A stretch of 64,000 bases of DNA, taken from contig NZ_CP046973.1 in NCBI RefSeq assembly GCF_009792235.1, forward strand, positions 5,146,001-5,210,000, written 5' to 3'. A program made the position numbers and the translations under genes. This document shows positions 25,985 to 34,700 of the stretch, piece after piece. Below the pieces are notes generated by a model. The model made no database searches and was not told where the DNA came from. It worked only from the letters and a program-made list of their open reading frames with translations. Position 1 is the stretch's first letter; each line of letters opens with the position of its first letter. This DNA is from Microcystis aeruginosa FD4. Its GTDB lineage: Bacteria > Cyanobacteriota > Cyanobacteriia > Cyanobacteriales > Microcystaceae.

Positions 25985-28174
25985 ATGGGATTCTCGCCAT
26001 GCCGCCTGCTGATCTGGACTTTGTTCGGTTTATCGTTTCCCGTCCCCAGTGTTCTTGCCGAAGCGATAGATGAGGGGAAAGCGATCGCTCCCGTGACCGT
26101 TGCCCCTTCCTTCTGCGAGGGTTTTACCCCCTTGACCAATAGGGTCGCCCCCTTGGTATTCGAGGGGGAAACCCGAACCGAGGAATTATCCGACAGTGCC
26201 TGTGCCAAGGATCTGGCGGGAGTAGGAGCGCCGGTTTTGCCAGCCTCTCCCCTCACAGAACCCACCCCAGCTGCGACCCCGATCGCACCGGAAAATCCCG
26301 CTCCCCAGGGGCAAGAGGATCGAGGTTGGCAGATTAAATTTCAGCCCTACGCGACCATTCCGATCAGTACCTACGGAACCGCAACGGCCCGGGGACGTAC
26401 CGTCAGCTATCATCTCGATCTCGGGGAAGTGTTACAATCGCTCCGGGTGACGGGTAGCGCGCGCGTGGAAGCCTGGAACGGTCGTTTCGGTTTGATTTTC
26501 GACGGTTATTACGCCAGCTTGAGAAACGTGATCGACCGGCAGAAGACAAGGGTTCGACAGCCGAATTTTATCGACTCCTTGAATTGGTTGCTGAGTCGGG
26601 ATGCCAGCCAGAGAATTCAAAAAGCGATCAATGGACTCGAAGGCATTTCCCAGTCGGTCGATCGGATACAAGGATTAAAAGAAGAGGGGAGCTTTCAAGA
26701 GGCAGGAGACAAAATTCGAGCGTTACGACAGGATATCGCCCTAAAAACCGAACAATTAAGCCAATTACCAGCGGCGGCCGAAGAAGTGCGCGATCAGATA
26801 CGGCAGGAAGTCGCCCTTCGGGAGGAACAGTTACAGGAACTGGAAACGGCGATCAATAACGCTCGGCAACGTTTTCAGCAAGAGATCGTTCCGAAAATCG
26901 AGCAGGCGCAGGAACTGAAGACGACCCTCGCAGAAATTCGACAGGAGGTGCAGCAAGAGGTCGAGCGAAAAGCCGAGCGCTTAAACGAATTTAAACAGGC
27001 TCTTGACAGCCTTCAAGGACAATTGGCCGAACGCCAGAATACTTTACAAGAAATGGTCGTAAAAATTCAGACTCTCCCCGACGTGGATATAGGTGAGATT
27101 CGGGATAATATCGATATTCGAGATCTCCGGGATTTAGAGAAGAAAATAGCAGAATTACCCCGCGATCCTGCCTTTAGCGATCGGCTAGGAAATTTACAGG
27201 ATTTTCAAGAAAAGCTCTCGCAAATACAGGAAGCACTGGCTAGAGGGCAGGAAAAAATTCAAGAATTGCGGGGGTTAAAAGATAGCGAACCCCTGCAACA
27301 ACTGCAAGCGAAGATTCAAGAGTTACGGGAGCTAAAAGATAGCGAACCCCTACAACAACTACAAGGGAAGATTGAGGAGTTGCGGCAGACTAAAGATAGC
27401 GAAATCCTCCAACAATTGCAAGCAAAAGTTCAGGAGCTACAGCAGTTAAAAGATAGCGAACCCCTGCAACAACTGCAAGCGAAACTCCAAGAGTTACGGG
27501 GGTTAAAAGATAGCGAACCCCTGCAACGACTCGAACAAGAAATTCAGAACGCCCGAGAATCGCTCGAACAACTAGAACAAACAATGCAACAGGTACAAGA
27601 ATTCGCCGACAATCGCCAATTACAGCAACTCGAAGCGGATTCGGAAACAAACCTACAATTCGATCAGGGCATCTACGATTTCGCCGTCAGTTACCACATC
27701 GGCGCTCCGATCAGCCACGAACTGCCCGAAAAACCCTCTAATCGCTCTTTTCCCTTAATTTGGTTCCAGCCCTATGCGGGCCTTCGTCTCAATAGTATCA
27801 GTATCGATATCGAGCAAACGCTTACCGTACAACTATCCAGTCCCCTCGTCAACTTCAGCCAAACTTTCCAACAAACCTTCAGTCAGGGGAGAACTTGGTT
27901 TGAACCGCTCCTCGGCGGTAAATTTGGGGTACAGGTGTCCGATCCGATCACTTTATGGATTCGGGGAGACGCTTCCGGTTTCGGGCTGGCCGGCGATACA
28001 GATCTAAGCTGGAACCTCCTCTTTGGAGTCGATTGGTGGGTGAATCGCCAAATTTCCCTGCAATTCGCCTATCGTTTCTACGGGATCGAGTATAAAAACG
28101 GTAGTGGCGATAACGCGTTCGGTTTTACGGAAAACTTTAACGGACCCTTTCTCGCCGCCACTTTTCACTTTTAA
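25985..28174 (+). CDS. Outer-membrane beta-barrel-like protein with a long coiled-coil insert
   Basis: The 729-residue protein has a signal peptide (about 1-25) and a Pro-rich linker to about residue 115. Beta-rich strands typical of an outer-membrane barrel come next (GWQIKFQPYATIPISTYGT, then YHLDLGEVLQSLRVTGSARVE and FDGYYASL). Residues about 205-560 are almost purely helical and charged, including five 19-residue repeats at 425-519. The C-terminal 170 residues return to barrel strands (WFQPYAGLRLNSISIDIEQ, then FQFAYRFYGIEYKNG-like sequence) and end in Phe-His-Phe, a usual outer-membrane terminal signature. The helices seem inserted into a loop or turn of the barrel. The function is unknown; envelope spanning or surface display is possible. 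Confidence 0.75.
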   Translation: MGFSPCRLLIWTLFGLSFPVPSVLAEAIDEGKAIAPVTVAPSFCEGFTPLTNRVAPLVFEGETRTEELSDSACAKDLAGVGAPVLPASPLTEPTPAATPIAPENPAPQGQEDRGWQIKFQPYATIPISTYGTATARGRTVSYHLDLGEVLQSLRVTGSARVEAWNGRFGLIFDGYYASLRNVIDRQKTRVRQPNFIDSLNWLLSRDASQRIQKAINGLEGISQSVDRIQGLKEEGSFQEAGDKIRALRQDIALKTEQLSQLPAAAEEVRDQIRQEVALREEQLQELETAINNARQRFQQEIVPKIEQAQELKTTLAEIRQEVQQEVERKAERLNEFKQALDSLQGQLAERQNTLQEMVVKIQTLPDVDIGEIRDNIDIRDLRDLEKKIAELPRDPAFSDRLGNLQDFQEKLSQIQEALARGQEKIQELRGLKDSEPLQQLQAKIQELRELKDSEPLQQLQGKIEELRQTKDSEILQQLQAKVQELQQLKDSEPLQQLQAKLQELRGLKDSEPLQRLEQEIQNARESLEQLEQTMQQVQEFADNRQLQQLEADSETNLQFDQGIYDFAVSYHIGAPISHELPEKPSNRSFPLIWFQPYAGLRLNSISIDIEQTLTVQLSSPLVNFSQTFQQTFSQGRTWFEPLLGGKFGVQVSDPITLWIRGDASGFGLAGDTDLSWNLLFGVDWWVNRQISLQFAYRFYGIEYKNGSGDNAFGFTENFNGPFLAATFHF
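27257..27541 (+). repeat. Five tandem 57-bp coding repeats
   Basis: Each unit encodes 19 residues of the type IQELRGLKDSEPLQQLQAK. Units 1, 2 and 4 are closest at DNA level; unit 3 is the most diverged. The repeats lie in the coiled-coil part of the barrel protein and could vary in number between strains. Confidence 0.85.
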
Positions 28175-28180
28175 CTTAGT

Positions 28181-28272
28181 GTCAGCATTCATCCCTCGCG
28201 CTTAGCGCGATGGGATGGGGCTTTTAAAGGGCCGAAGTAATTCCCCCCAGGGCTCCCCTCATGAATGCTGAC
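28181..28272. repeat. 92-bp inverted-repeat element
   Basis: GTCAGCATTCAT at 28181-28192 is perfectly inverted as ATGAATGCTGAC at 28261-28272. An inner CGCGCTTAGCGCG hairpin lies between them. It starts 7 bp after the barrel gene's stop and may double as its terminator. Confidence 0.6.
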
Positions 28273-28278
28273 TTTGTA

Positions 28279-28402
28279 TATAGAACCTATTTGGTATCTC
28301 TCTTGTGACGCTTCACGGGTAAGAATTACAGGTATTTTGGCTAATTCGCTCTAATCCATACTGGGTAAGGATTTTGGCAAAGATACCAAATGGACTCTAT
28401 AG
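28279..28402. mobile_element. MITE of about 124 bp with 22-bp terminal inverted repeats
   Basis: TATAGAACCTATTTGGTATC at the left and the complement of TATAGAGTCCATTTGGTATC at the right form imperfect terminal inverted repeats bordered by TA, as for IS630/Tc1-type MITEs. The interior is non-coding. Confidence 0.6.
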
Positions 28403-28453
28403 ACAATTCCTCAAAAACTATGTTATCATAGTTTTAGTTTCTTGATAACTCTT

Positions 28454-29737
28454 ATGTACAAAGCGTACAAATTCAGACTTAAGCCTAATACCGAGCAAGA
28501 AATAGCCTTAGCAAAAAGCTTTGGTTGTTGTCGTTGGTTTTGGAATTATTCCCTGAATTTATGCCAAGAAACCTATAAAACCACAGGAAAAGGGCTGACA
28601 CGAGGCTATATTCAGGGACTATTGCCTAGTCTCAAAAAAGAATATGAGTGGTTGACAGATGCTTATTCCCAGTGCTTACAGGTTGTTGCTTTGAACTTAT
28701 CCCAAGCTTATCAAAACTTCTTTGAGAAACGATCTAGATTACCAAGATTCAAATCTAAACATGGTAAACAATCAATTAGCTATCCCGCTAATGTCAAATT
28801 TGAAGGAGACTACCTCAAATTACCTGGTAAAGTTGGATTAGTTTATTGTGTTCGTCATCGGGAATTTGCAGGAACAATTAAAACCGTTACTATCTCAAAA
28901 AACCCAGACGGTAAATACTACGCTTCTATTTTAGTTGATGACGGACAATCCCCCCTGCCCCCCTTGATAAGGGGGGTGCCGAAGGCGGGGGGATCTACCC
29001 TTAATCAGGGTGGTGACGAAGACGGGGGGATAGATGGAAAAGCAATAGGAATCGATTTAGGACTTAATCATTTTGCTATTACCAGTAATGGCAGTAAATA
29101 TGATAACCATAAACATTTTGCTAAACATCAACGCAATCTAAAAAGGAAACAACAAAAGCTTTCTCGTAAAAAGAAAGGAAGTAACAACCGTCAAAAAGCT
29201 AGACGTAAAGTAGCTAAAGTTCACTATAAAATCTCAAGATGCCGTGAGGATTTTCTCCACAAGCTATCCCGTAAGATAGTTAACGAAAACCAAGTTATTG
29301 CTGTAGAAAACCTCAATGTTAAAGCCATGGTACGCAATCATAATTTAGCTAAGGCCATTAGTGATTGTAGTTGGGGAATGTTTTGTACAATGCTTAAATA
29401 CAAGGCAGAATGGCAAGGAAAAACCTATATTGAAGTTGATAGGTTTTTCCCTAGTTCTAAGACTTGTCATGTCTGTCTAAATCAAGTGGGTAGTTTGCCG
29501 CTTGATGTTAGGAGTTGGACTTGTGAGCATTGCAAAACAATCCATGACCGGGACATAAATGCGGCAATAAATATCAAAAATGAAGCCTTACGGATACTTG
29601 TACTGAGCAAAGCCGAAGCTTGCCCTGAGCTACATCGAAGGGTATTGTCGTTAGGAACTAGCGATACTGCCCAGGTCGGGGATGTCAGACCAAAAGCTGG
29701 GCGTAAGTCTGTCTTGAGGCAATCCCCTGTGAAATAG
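28454..29737 (+). CDS. tnpB: TnpB RNA-guided nuclease (IS605 type), intact, with two repeat-derived insertions
   Basis: ATG 28454 (MYKAYKFRLKPN) is the family-typical start; the frame also opens from a TTG at 28442. The 427-residue protein keeps all RuvC motifs: GIDLGLNHFAI, AVENLNVKAMV and HDRDINAAINI. The zinc ribbon is CHVC...CEHC. Between the strand ILVDDG and GKAIGIDLGL there is an extra segment rich in Pro and Gly (PLPPLIRGVPKAGG, then NQGGDEDGG) encoded by a palindromic DNA repeat. A second extra segment (VLSKAEACPELHRR) lies near the C-terminus. Both preserve the frame. TnpB proteins cut DNA guided by an RNA from the element's right end. Whether this one is active with the inserts is unknown. 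Confidence 0.88.
   Translation: MYKAYKFRLKPNTEQEIALAKSFGCCRWFWNYSLNLCQETYKTTGKGLTRGYIQGLLPSLKKEYEWLTDAYSQCLQVVALNLSQAYQNFFEKRSRLPRFKSKHGKQSISYPANVKFEGDYLKLPGKVGLVYCVRHREFAGTIKTVTISKNPDGKYYASILVDDGQSPLPPLIRGVPKAGGSTLNQGGDEDGGIDGKAIGIDLGLNHFAITSNGSKYDNHKHFAKHQRNLKRKQQKLSRKKKGSNNRQKARRKVAKVHYKISRCREDFLHKLSRKIVNENQVIAVENLNVKAMVRNHNLAKAISDCSWGMFCTMLKYKAEWQGKTYIEVDRFFPSSKTCHVCLNQVGSLPLDVRSWTCEHCKTIHDRDINAAINIKNEALRILVLSKAEACPELHRRVLSLGTSDTAQVGDVRPKAGRKSVLRQSPVK
28949..29031. repeat. Palindromic repeat inserted in frame in tnpB
   Basis: ATCCCCCCTGCC...CCTTGATAAGGGGGG, a GCCGAAGGCGGGG stretch and a final GACGGGGGGAT form nested hairpins. They resemble the CCCCCCTTATCAAGGGGGG core at 150-175. They encode Pro/Gly-rich residues absent from normal TnpB at this place. 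Confidence 0.6.
29598..29646. repeat. Second repeat inserted in frame in tnpB
   Basis: CTTGTACTGAGCAAAGCCGAAG and CCTGAGCTACATCGAAGGG resemble the widespread GTCGAAGGG/CTTGTCCTGAGC type cyanobacterial repeat. It adds about 15 residues between EALRI and LSLGTSDTA. Confidence 0.5.
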
Positions 29738-29798
29738 GAAGCTCTCAACGACCTTGAGAGTAGTTCACATATTGTCATTTACCCTAGCCAAAGACCGC

Positions 29799-31481
29799 AT
29801 GATTAGCCATAGTTTACAAAATCGGTTTCCTAGAAATAATCCCACCCGTCGGCTGCGAGCTTTTATCCTAGGTCTTTTCGCTGCTGGTATGACCGCTTTA
29901 CCCCTAAAAGCCGCCGAAGAAATTGAATTTGTCTATACTCCTCTCGTCTTTTCTGTATCGGTAACATCCCTAGAAACCTTTGCTAAAGAAGGCAAAATCG
30001 ACGCTAATTTAAAACAATTTCTAGCCAGAGTAACTCCCGAAGCAAGAGAGCAGTTTCGTGAGGCTTTATTAACAAAAATTGACATCGATCCTATTTTACT
30101 ATCTCGTTTCTTTAATAGTGTGATGGGTGCTGATATGCTCTCTCGTTTGGGCAAAAGCATCACCATTCAAGGGGGAATTAATGGTAAATATGCCCTGCGG
30201 GGTGCGATTGTTAGTGCCGCTTTTGATCCGGGGGGATTAACCCTTTTAAATGTGCTGAAAAAATTCCCCAATAATATCCAGTTACAGGGGGAAGAAATCC
30301 TCGGATTAGCTAAAACCATCGATTATGCAGTTTATGTGGCGGAAGTATTTATTAAAGATATGCGCCTCTGGACAGCCGAGGAAGCCGCTGCCGTTAAACC
30401 AGCGATTAATTATGCCAGTTTACCCGATTTGCGTCAGCGCGGTAGCTTTCAGGTAAAAAAAGAAGTTTGGAACCTAACCGATAGCAGTCGCAATCGCAGT
30501 TTATATGTGGATGTTTATATCCCGCAAACTTTCCGAGACGATAAAACACCTGTAATTATTTTTTCCCACGGATTAGCCTCGCGACCAGAAGATTATGCCC
30601 AAGCAATTGAACATCTAGCTTCCTACGGATTTTTAGTAGCAGCACCGCAACACCCCGGCAGTGATATCAAATACCTGCAAGGAATGTTAGCAGGGTATTA
30701 TCGCAATATTTTTGATGGCAATGAGTTTATTAACCGCCCCAAAGATATTAGCTTTGTCATCGATGAATTAGCAAGACGTAATGCTAGTCAATTTCAAGGT
30801 AAACTTAACCTAACTAATGTGGGAGTAGCTGGTCATTCCTTCGGAGGTTATACTGCCATTGCTATTGCCGGTGCGTCAATCGATTTTGATAATCTTGCTA
30901 AAGATTGTAACCGTTCTTATTCCGGGATTAATATCTCGATTTTACTGGAATGTCGCGCCCTAGAATTGCCTAGACAGGTCTATAATTTTCGCGATGAACG
31001 AGTCACTGCTGTCTTTGCAGCTAATCCCGTTAACCGCAGTATTTTTGGGGAAAAAGGTTTAAGCAAAATCTCGATTCCTGTCCTCTTGGGTTCAGGAAGT
31101 TATGACCCAGCAGCTAATCCGATTTTTGAACAGGCTATTCCTTTTACTTGGTTAAAAACGCCAGATAAATATCTGGCCATGGTGGAGGGACAAGCTCATG
31201 TAAATTTTACGGAATTGGATGCAGGAATGCAAAAAACCCTAGAGTCTGTGGTCGATATCACTTTACCCAATCAAAATTTAATCGAGGGTTATGCGGGGGC
31301 CTTATTGGTGGCCTTTTTTGAAGTTTATATTGCTGATAATGAAAAGTTTCGTCCTTTTCTTCTGTCTAGCTATGCAGAATATCTCAGTCAGGAACAAAAG
31401 TTTAAATTAGACTTTATTACTGCCGCTTCTGACGAGAAATTATCTCAATTAATTGAGAAATTGCGAGTACATAGGCAATAG
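29799..31481 (+). CDS. DUF1400 / alpha-beta hydrolase, secreted
   Basis: I start the 560-residue protein at ATG 29799 because the frame upstream to 29754 overlaps the insertion-sequence end. A signal peptide (RLRAFILGLFAAGMTALPLKA) leads to the DUF1400 domain: FVYTPLVFSVSVTSLETFAKEG, then LKQFLARVTPEAREQFREAL. The alpha/beta-hydrolase fold follows, with the IIFSHGLASRPEDY oxyanion region, nucleophile elbow GHSFGGYT and a late QAHVNF histidine. Members are cyanobacterial, predicted dienelactone hydrolase- or lipase-like enzymes of unknown substrate. A terminator-like hairpin follows at 31492-31524. Confidence 0.8.
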   Translation: MISHSLQNRFPRNNPTRRLRAFILGLFAAGMTALPLKAAEEIEFVYTPLVFSVSVTSLETFAKEGKIDANLKQFLARVTPEAREQFREALLTKIDIDPILLSRFFNSVMGADMLSRLGKSITIQGGINGKYALRGAIVSAAFDPGGLTLLNVLKKFPNNIQLQGEEILGLAKTIDYAVYVAEVFIKDMRLWTAEEAAAVKPAINYASLPDLRQRGSFQVKKEVWNLTDSSRNRSLYVDVYIPQTFRDDKTPVIIFSHGLASRPEDYAQAIEHLASYGFLVAAPQHPGSDIKYLQGMLAGYYRNIFDGNEFINRPKDISFVIDELARRNASQFQGKLNLTNVGVAGHSFGGYTAIAIAGASIDFDNLAKDCNRSYSGINISILLECRALELPRQVYNFRDERVTAVFAANPVNRSIFGEKGLSKISIPVLLGSGSYDPAANPIFEQAIPFTWLKTPDKYLAMVEGQAHVNFTELDAGMQKTLESVVDITLPNQNLIEGYAGALLVAFFEVYIADNEKFRPFLLSSYAEYLSQEQKFKLDFITAASDEKLSQLIEKLRVHRQ

Positions 31482-31491
31482 TAAAACTTAG

Positions 31492-31524
31492 GGTGCGTTA
31501 GACGGCAAAAATTCCTAACGCACC
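31492..31524 (+). terminator. Hairpin after the DUF1400 hydrolase
   Basis: GGTGCGTTAG pairs with CTAACGCACC around a 13-nt loop, starting 11 bp after the stop. Confidence 0.6.
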
Positions 31525-31775
31525 ACCTATAATCAACTAAGTAGCTGGTTACAATCTAAAGATAAACTACAAAGAAACTGAAGCCTGTGCCACTATCTAA
31601 CAGTTAATTGAGATTACTTACTTATTAAGTAGCGAGTTCGTTGTTTTCTTTTCACTGATGACTGATGACTGTTTACTGATAACTGAAAAATCTCCCCACC
31701 GCCCCTCTGCAAAAAAGATTCTTTTGAGTTGTATAATCTCTAAAGGATTAGCGTACTCAAGAAAAAAATTATTTC
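31525..31775. other. Intergenic stretch with ACTGAT-type short repeats
   Basis: 31655-31688 is made of ACTGATGACTGATGACTGTTTACTGATAACTGA-like units. The same kind recurs at 45173-45226, 45280-45310 and 50394-50520. No gene is seen. Confidence 0.4.
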
Positions 31776-32327
31776 ATGCTCAGAAAAATTAGACTATCAT
31801 ACTTTGGCTTAATTTTAGGCAGTATTTTAACGGTTATCGGGATCATCGGTTATGCCCAAGGTAACGCCACGGTCAATTTAGCGGGGTTTTTCTACGGATT
31901 ACCGTTATTATTGGGAGGTTTAGCCCTAAAAGCCTCAGAAATCAAACCTATACCCTTCAGTCAACCCACTAGCCCCGAAATCTTGCAATTGCGCCAACAA
32001 CAGGCTACTGTCACCCAAACCAAACTTCGCAACGATGTCACCCGGTATCGCTACGGACAGGAAGTGCATCTGGATGAAGCCCTAGAAAAGCTGGGATTAA
32101 GCCCCACAGACGAGGAAAGACCGACTTTAGTAGGAATTCGTGAAACTGCTGTTGATTCCGCCTATTGTCTCACCCTAGAATTTGAATCGCCCCTTTTACC
32201 CCTAGAAAAGTGGCTGGCAAAACAGGAAAAAATTGAAAGATACTTTGGACCAGGAATTAGAGCCGAAATTAAGCAAGTTGACGAGGAAAAAATTGATTTA
32301 GCCCTAATTACTATTCCTAACGCCTAA
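31776..32327 (+). CDS. DUF2854 membrane protein
   Basis: The 183-residue protein has two N-terminal membrane helices (YFGLILGSILTVIGIIGYA and LAGFFYGLPLLLGGLAL). The cytosolic/stromal domain follows with RNDVTRYRYGQEVHLDEAL and LGLSPTDEERPTLVGIRE, the DUF2854 signature conserved in cyanobacteria and plant plastids. The function is not established. Its stop is directly followed by the ATG of the TSUP gene with no gap, so the two form an operon. Confidence 0.8.
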   Translation: MLRKIRLSYFGLILGSILTVIGIIGYAQGNATVNLAGFFYGLPLLLGGLALKASEIKPIPFSQPTSPEILQLRQQQATVTQTKLRNDVTRYRYGQEVHLDEALEKLGLSPTDEERPTLVGIRETAVDSAYCLTLEFESPLLPLEKWLAKQEKIERYFGPGIRAEIKQVDEEKIDLALITIPNA

Positions 32328-33089
32328 ATGCTCACGCCTATTCAGTATGGCTTCTTGGCACTCGCTGCCGTGGCTGCCGGCTTAATTAATGCTCTTGCCG
32401 GTGGCGGTAGTCTGATTACTTTTCCGACCCTGATGGCGGTGGGTATCCCACCGGTGATGGCAAATGTGACTAATACCGTTGCTTTATGCCCCGGTTATCT
32501 GGGGGCAACCCTCGCCCAAAAAAAAGACCTGCACGGGCAACAAAAACGGATTCAGCTATTGCTACCATCGGCAGTTATTGGCGGTATTATCGGTGGTATT
32601 TTGCTGTTAAATAGTAGTGATAAAGTATTTGAGCGCCTGATTCCTTTTCTGATTCTTTTAGCGGCGGCTTTATTGGCTTTTCAAGATACTTTACGCTCTT
32701 GGCTGCAGCGGCGACAGGGGGACGAAAATGGTCATATCCCAGAAATTTTGGCGGTTTTACCCATCGCTCTCGCTTCAATTTATGGTGGTTATTTTGGAGC
32801 GGGTTTAGGTGTGATTGAGTTAGCAATTTTGGGCTTATTTCTCAAGGATAATCTCACGAGATTAAATGCTTTAAAACAGTTGCTTTCTTTGGTGGTTAAC
32901 GTGGCGGCATCTTGGTTTTTCCTCTTTTCTAATCAGGTATATTGGTCGGCGGCGATAGTGGTAGCAATTGGCTCTTTGATTGGGGGTTTATTGGGGGGAA
33001 AACTAGCTAGAATTATCTCTCCTAGTTATCTGCGCCAGACTGTGGTAATTCTGAGTATTATTATCGCTATAGTTTATTTTCTTCGTTAA
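32328..33089 (+). CDS. TSUP (TauE/SafE) family sulfite/sulfonate-type exporter
   Basis: The 253-residue protein has seven or eight hydrophobic helices. The two repeated signature regions are GLINALAGGGSLITFPTLMA with VGIPPVMANVTNTVAL in the N-half, and YGGYFGAGLGVIELAILGLF with LNALKQLLSLVVN in the C-half. These define the TauE/SafE family of small anion (sulfite, sulfoacetate) permeases. The substrate is not determined by sequence. It is translationally adjacent to DUF2854 and converges on hoxY. Confidence 0.85.
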   Translation: MLTPIQYGFLALAAVAAGLINALAGGGSLITFPTLMAVGIPPVMANVTNTVALCPGYLGATLAQKKDLHGQQKRIQLLLPSAVIGGIIGGILLLNSSDKVFERLIPFLILLAAALLAFQDTLRSWLQRRQGDENGHIPEILAVLPIALASIYGGYFGAGLGVIELAILGLFLKDNLTRLNALKQLLSLVVNVAASWFFLFSNQVYWSAAIVVAIGSLIGGLLGGKLARIISPSYLRQTVVILSIIIAIVYFLR

Positions 33090-33207
33090 TAAACCGATTT
33101 ATAGCGGTTACGTCGATTTTTTCCCGCTATATAAGGGGCGCATTGCCTGCGCCCAAAATGTCACATTTACGAACACTTTACACCATGATGTCGAGAGGGC
33201 CATTCAA

Positions 33208-33756
33208 TTAACCAAATTTAATCATTTCTCGTCCTGCCATCACGGGTAATTCCCCTTTTAAAATGGGAATCAATGTCTCGCGAATTCTGTCCGCATCGGG
33301 GGGACATCCCGGCATAAAAATATCGACGGGAATGACTTGATGGACGGGCAGCACTTGATCTAATAATTCGGGAACGATACCGGGTTCTTCTGGTAGTTGA
33401 GGGGTGTTATCTCCTAACTCTAAATAAGCCCTTTTTAGTACGGGATCGGCAGTTCCCAACATATTCCGCATAGCGGGAACATTAGCAGTCACGGCGCAAT
33501 CACCAAAAGAAACGACGGTTTTGGTATTTTGGCGGACTAGATGAATTAGTTCTAAATTGTCCTGATTAGCGATCGCTCCTTCCACTAAACAGACATCGAC
33601 ATTTTCGGGATAGGTTTTCAGATCGCAGCCGACGGGACTATACACCACGTCAACTTTTTCGGCTAATTCTAACAGCCATTCATCCAAATCGAGGAAGGAC
33701 ATATGGCATCCCGAACAACCGGCTAACCAGACAGTAGCGAAGCGAATTTTACTCAT
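33208..33756 (-). CDS. hoxY: Bidirectional [NiFe] hydrogenase small subunit
   Basis: The complete 182-residue protein begins MSKIRFATVWLAGCSGCHMS, with the proximal iron-sulfur cysteines C14 and C17. It also carries VEGAIANQDNLEL, ISFGDCAVTANVPAM-like SFGDCAVTANVPAMRN and the MPGCPPDADRIR motif. HoxY pairs with HoxH in the hydrogenase module of HoxEFUYH and relays electrons toward HoxU/HoxF. In this window hoxH does not follow. The next gene downstream is the convergent TSUP gene. Between hoxU and hoxY lie two unrelated small genes, which is unusual. Confidence 0.93.
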   Translation of the reverse strand: MSKIRFATVWLAGCSGCHMSFLDLDEWLLELAEKVDVVYSPVGCDLKTYPENVDVCLVEGAIANQDNLELIHLVRQNTKTVVSFGDCAVTANVPAMRNMLGTADPVLKRAYLELGDNTPQLPEEPGIVPELLDQVLPVHQVIPVDIFMPGCPPDADRIRETLIPILKGELPVMAGREMIKFG

Positions 33757-33832
33757 AACTTTAATTCCTTGGTTGGTATTGTTGGCTGAGTTGCAATTTG
33801 GTCAAAAGGATCAAACGAAAAGGAATTCTCTT

Positions 33833-34294
33833 TTAAGCTATTTTTGCCTCCAGGATAAACTCTTGCATTTTTTCCTCAAAGAAAGGGGCTAAATCTAGAT
33901 TTTTCCAGTCTTTAAGTAGCTCAAAAATAATCGCCTCTGATGCAAAATTTCCCGTATAAGAAATAAAAGAAAAAGGACGTTTGCTGAAATTGAGCAAACA
34001 GCTTAAAATCGTGCAATGGTCTTTCACTCCAAAACCAAGAGAACAGGTTTTATCTCGATCTTTTACTCGCCAATTATCAGCATTTTTGGCATAAATATCT
34101 AGGGCAACTAAAGCGGAATCCACCTCTCTAGAATATTTAATTAAGAGCGAATACAAAACCCTAGGCTCTTGACTGACATCAGACAAAATTTCAATTATCC
34201 GACAAGGAATACTAGAAAATTGCGCCGTCAAATTGGAGAGAGACTGACACATTTCTAGGGCTTGCAGAAATTGCGATTCGGGTGATGTGGTCAT
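33833..34294 (-). CDS. Unknown protein, second gene of a pair inside the hox cluster
   Basis: ATG 34294 is two bases after the stop of the preceding gene, so I choose it over ATG 34327, which overlaps that gene. The 153-residue protein is soluble and mostly helical (ESQFLQALEMCQSLSNLTAQ, then PRVLYSLLIKYSREVDSALV), with a hydrophobic YTGNFASEAIIFELLKDW segment. No family is recognised. Tight coupling to the upstream gene and its small acidic, helical character resemble immunity or antitoxin partners, but this is inference from layout only. Confidence 0.6.
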   Translation of the reverse strand: MTTSPESQFLQALEMCQSLSNLTAQFSSIPCRIIEILSDVSQEPRVLYSLLIKYSREVDSALVALDIYAKNADNWRVKDRDKTCSLGFGVKDHCTILSCLLNFSKRPFSFISYTGNFASEAIIFELLKDWKNLDLAPFFEEKMQEFILEAKIA

Positions 34295-34296
34295 AA

Positions 34297-34692
34297 TTAT
34301 CTTGTTTGCTGAATTGAATCGGACCAAGGATATTGTTTTTGTGCCAGTAAATGCGCTTGTTGCTGCGAAAAGCCTCGATTAATCACTAAGTCAGATTCGT
34401 AGATTTCATGATTGAGAAACATCCGATCAAGATTATTCCCTTGAGCGCCAGCGAGTCTTCGCCAAGCTGCTACCATTAAACCTTCGGGAAAAAATTGATA
34501 TCGAGACACTCCCGATCCAAAAGCGTAATCCTTGGCGCGTCGGATATCGATTTCCGAGATTTCGTATTGGGCAGCAATCCCTAGGATATCTTGATTATTA
34601 TCCATAATCTGATCATAGTCCTCCCTTACCTTGGCCGTTAGTTTCTTCTCGTAGATATCTAAATGCGCCCATCGATCACTATCACCCTCCAT
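34297..34692 (-). CDS. Unknown protein, first gene of a pair inside the hox cluster
   Basis: The 131-residue soluble protein follows hoxU by 8 bp and is cotranscribed with it. The C-terminal part reads RMFLNHEIYESDLVINRGFS, then QQQAHLLAQKQYPW, an HE...E...G...AH...YPW pattern reminiscent of some phage- or toxin-associated domains with metal-binding His/Glu residues. The first half is helical and charged (EKKLTAKVREDYDQIMDNNQ). I cannot assign a family. Position between hoxU and hoxY could mean a hydrogenase-related role or simply a foreign cassette. Confidence 0.6.
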   Translation of the reverse strand: MEGDSDRWAHLDIYEKKLTAKVREDYDQIMDNNQDILGIAAQYEISEIDIRRAKDYAFGSGVSRYQFFPEGLMVAAWRRLAGAQGNNLDRMFLNHEIYESDLVINRGFSQQQAHLLAQKQYPWSDSIQQTR

Positions 34693-34700
34693 CGATTACT

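Larger units (their letters stand above)
28410..29768 (+). mobile_element. IS200/IS605-family element, tnpB only, intact
   Basis: A left-end hairpin (AAAACTATGTTATCATAGTTTT) lies at about 28416-28437. The right end is marked by GCTCTCAACGACCTTGAGAG and AGTTCAC at about 29742-29766. It has a single open tnpB and no tnpA. The strip between the tnpB stop and the right end would encode the guide RNA scaffold. Confidence 0.7.

Noticed and set aside
33090..33207. A place for hoxH after hoxY
   Set aside because: The gap is only 118 bp and holds a GGGGCGC-type repeat; no hoxH sequence is present.
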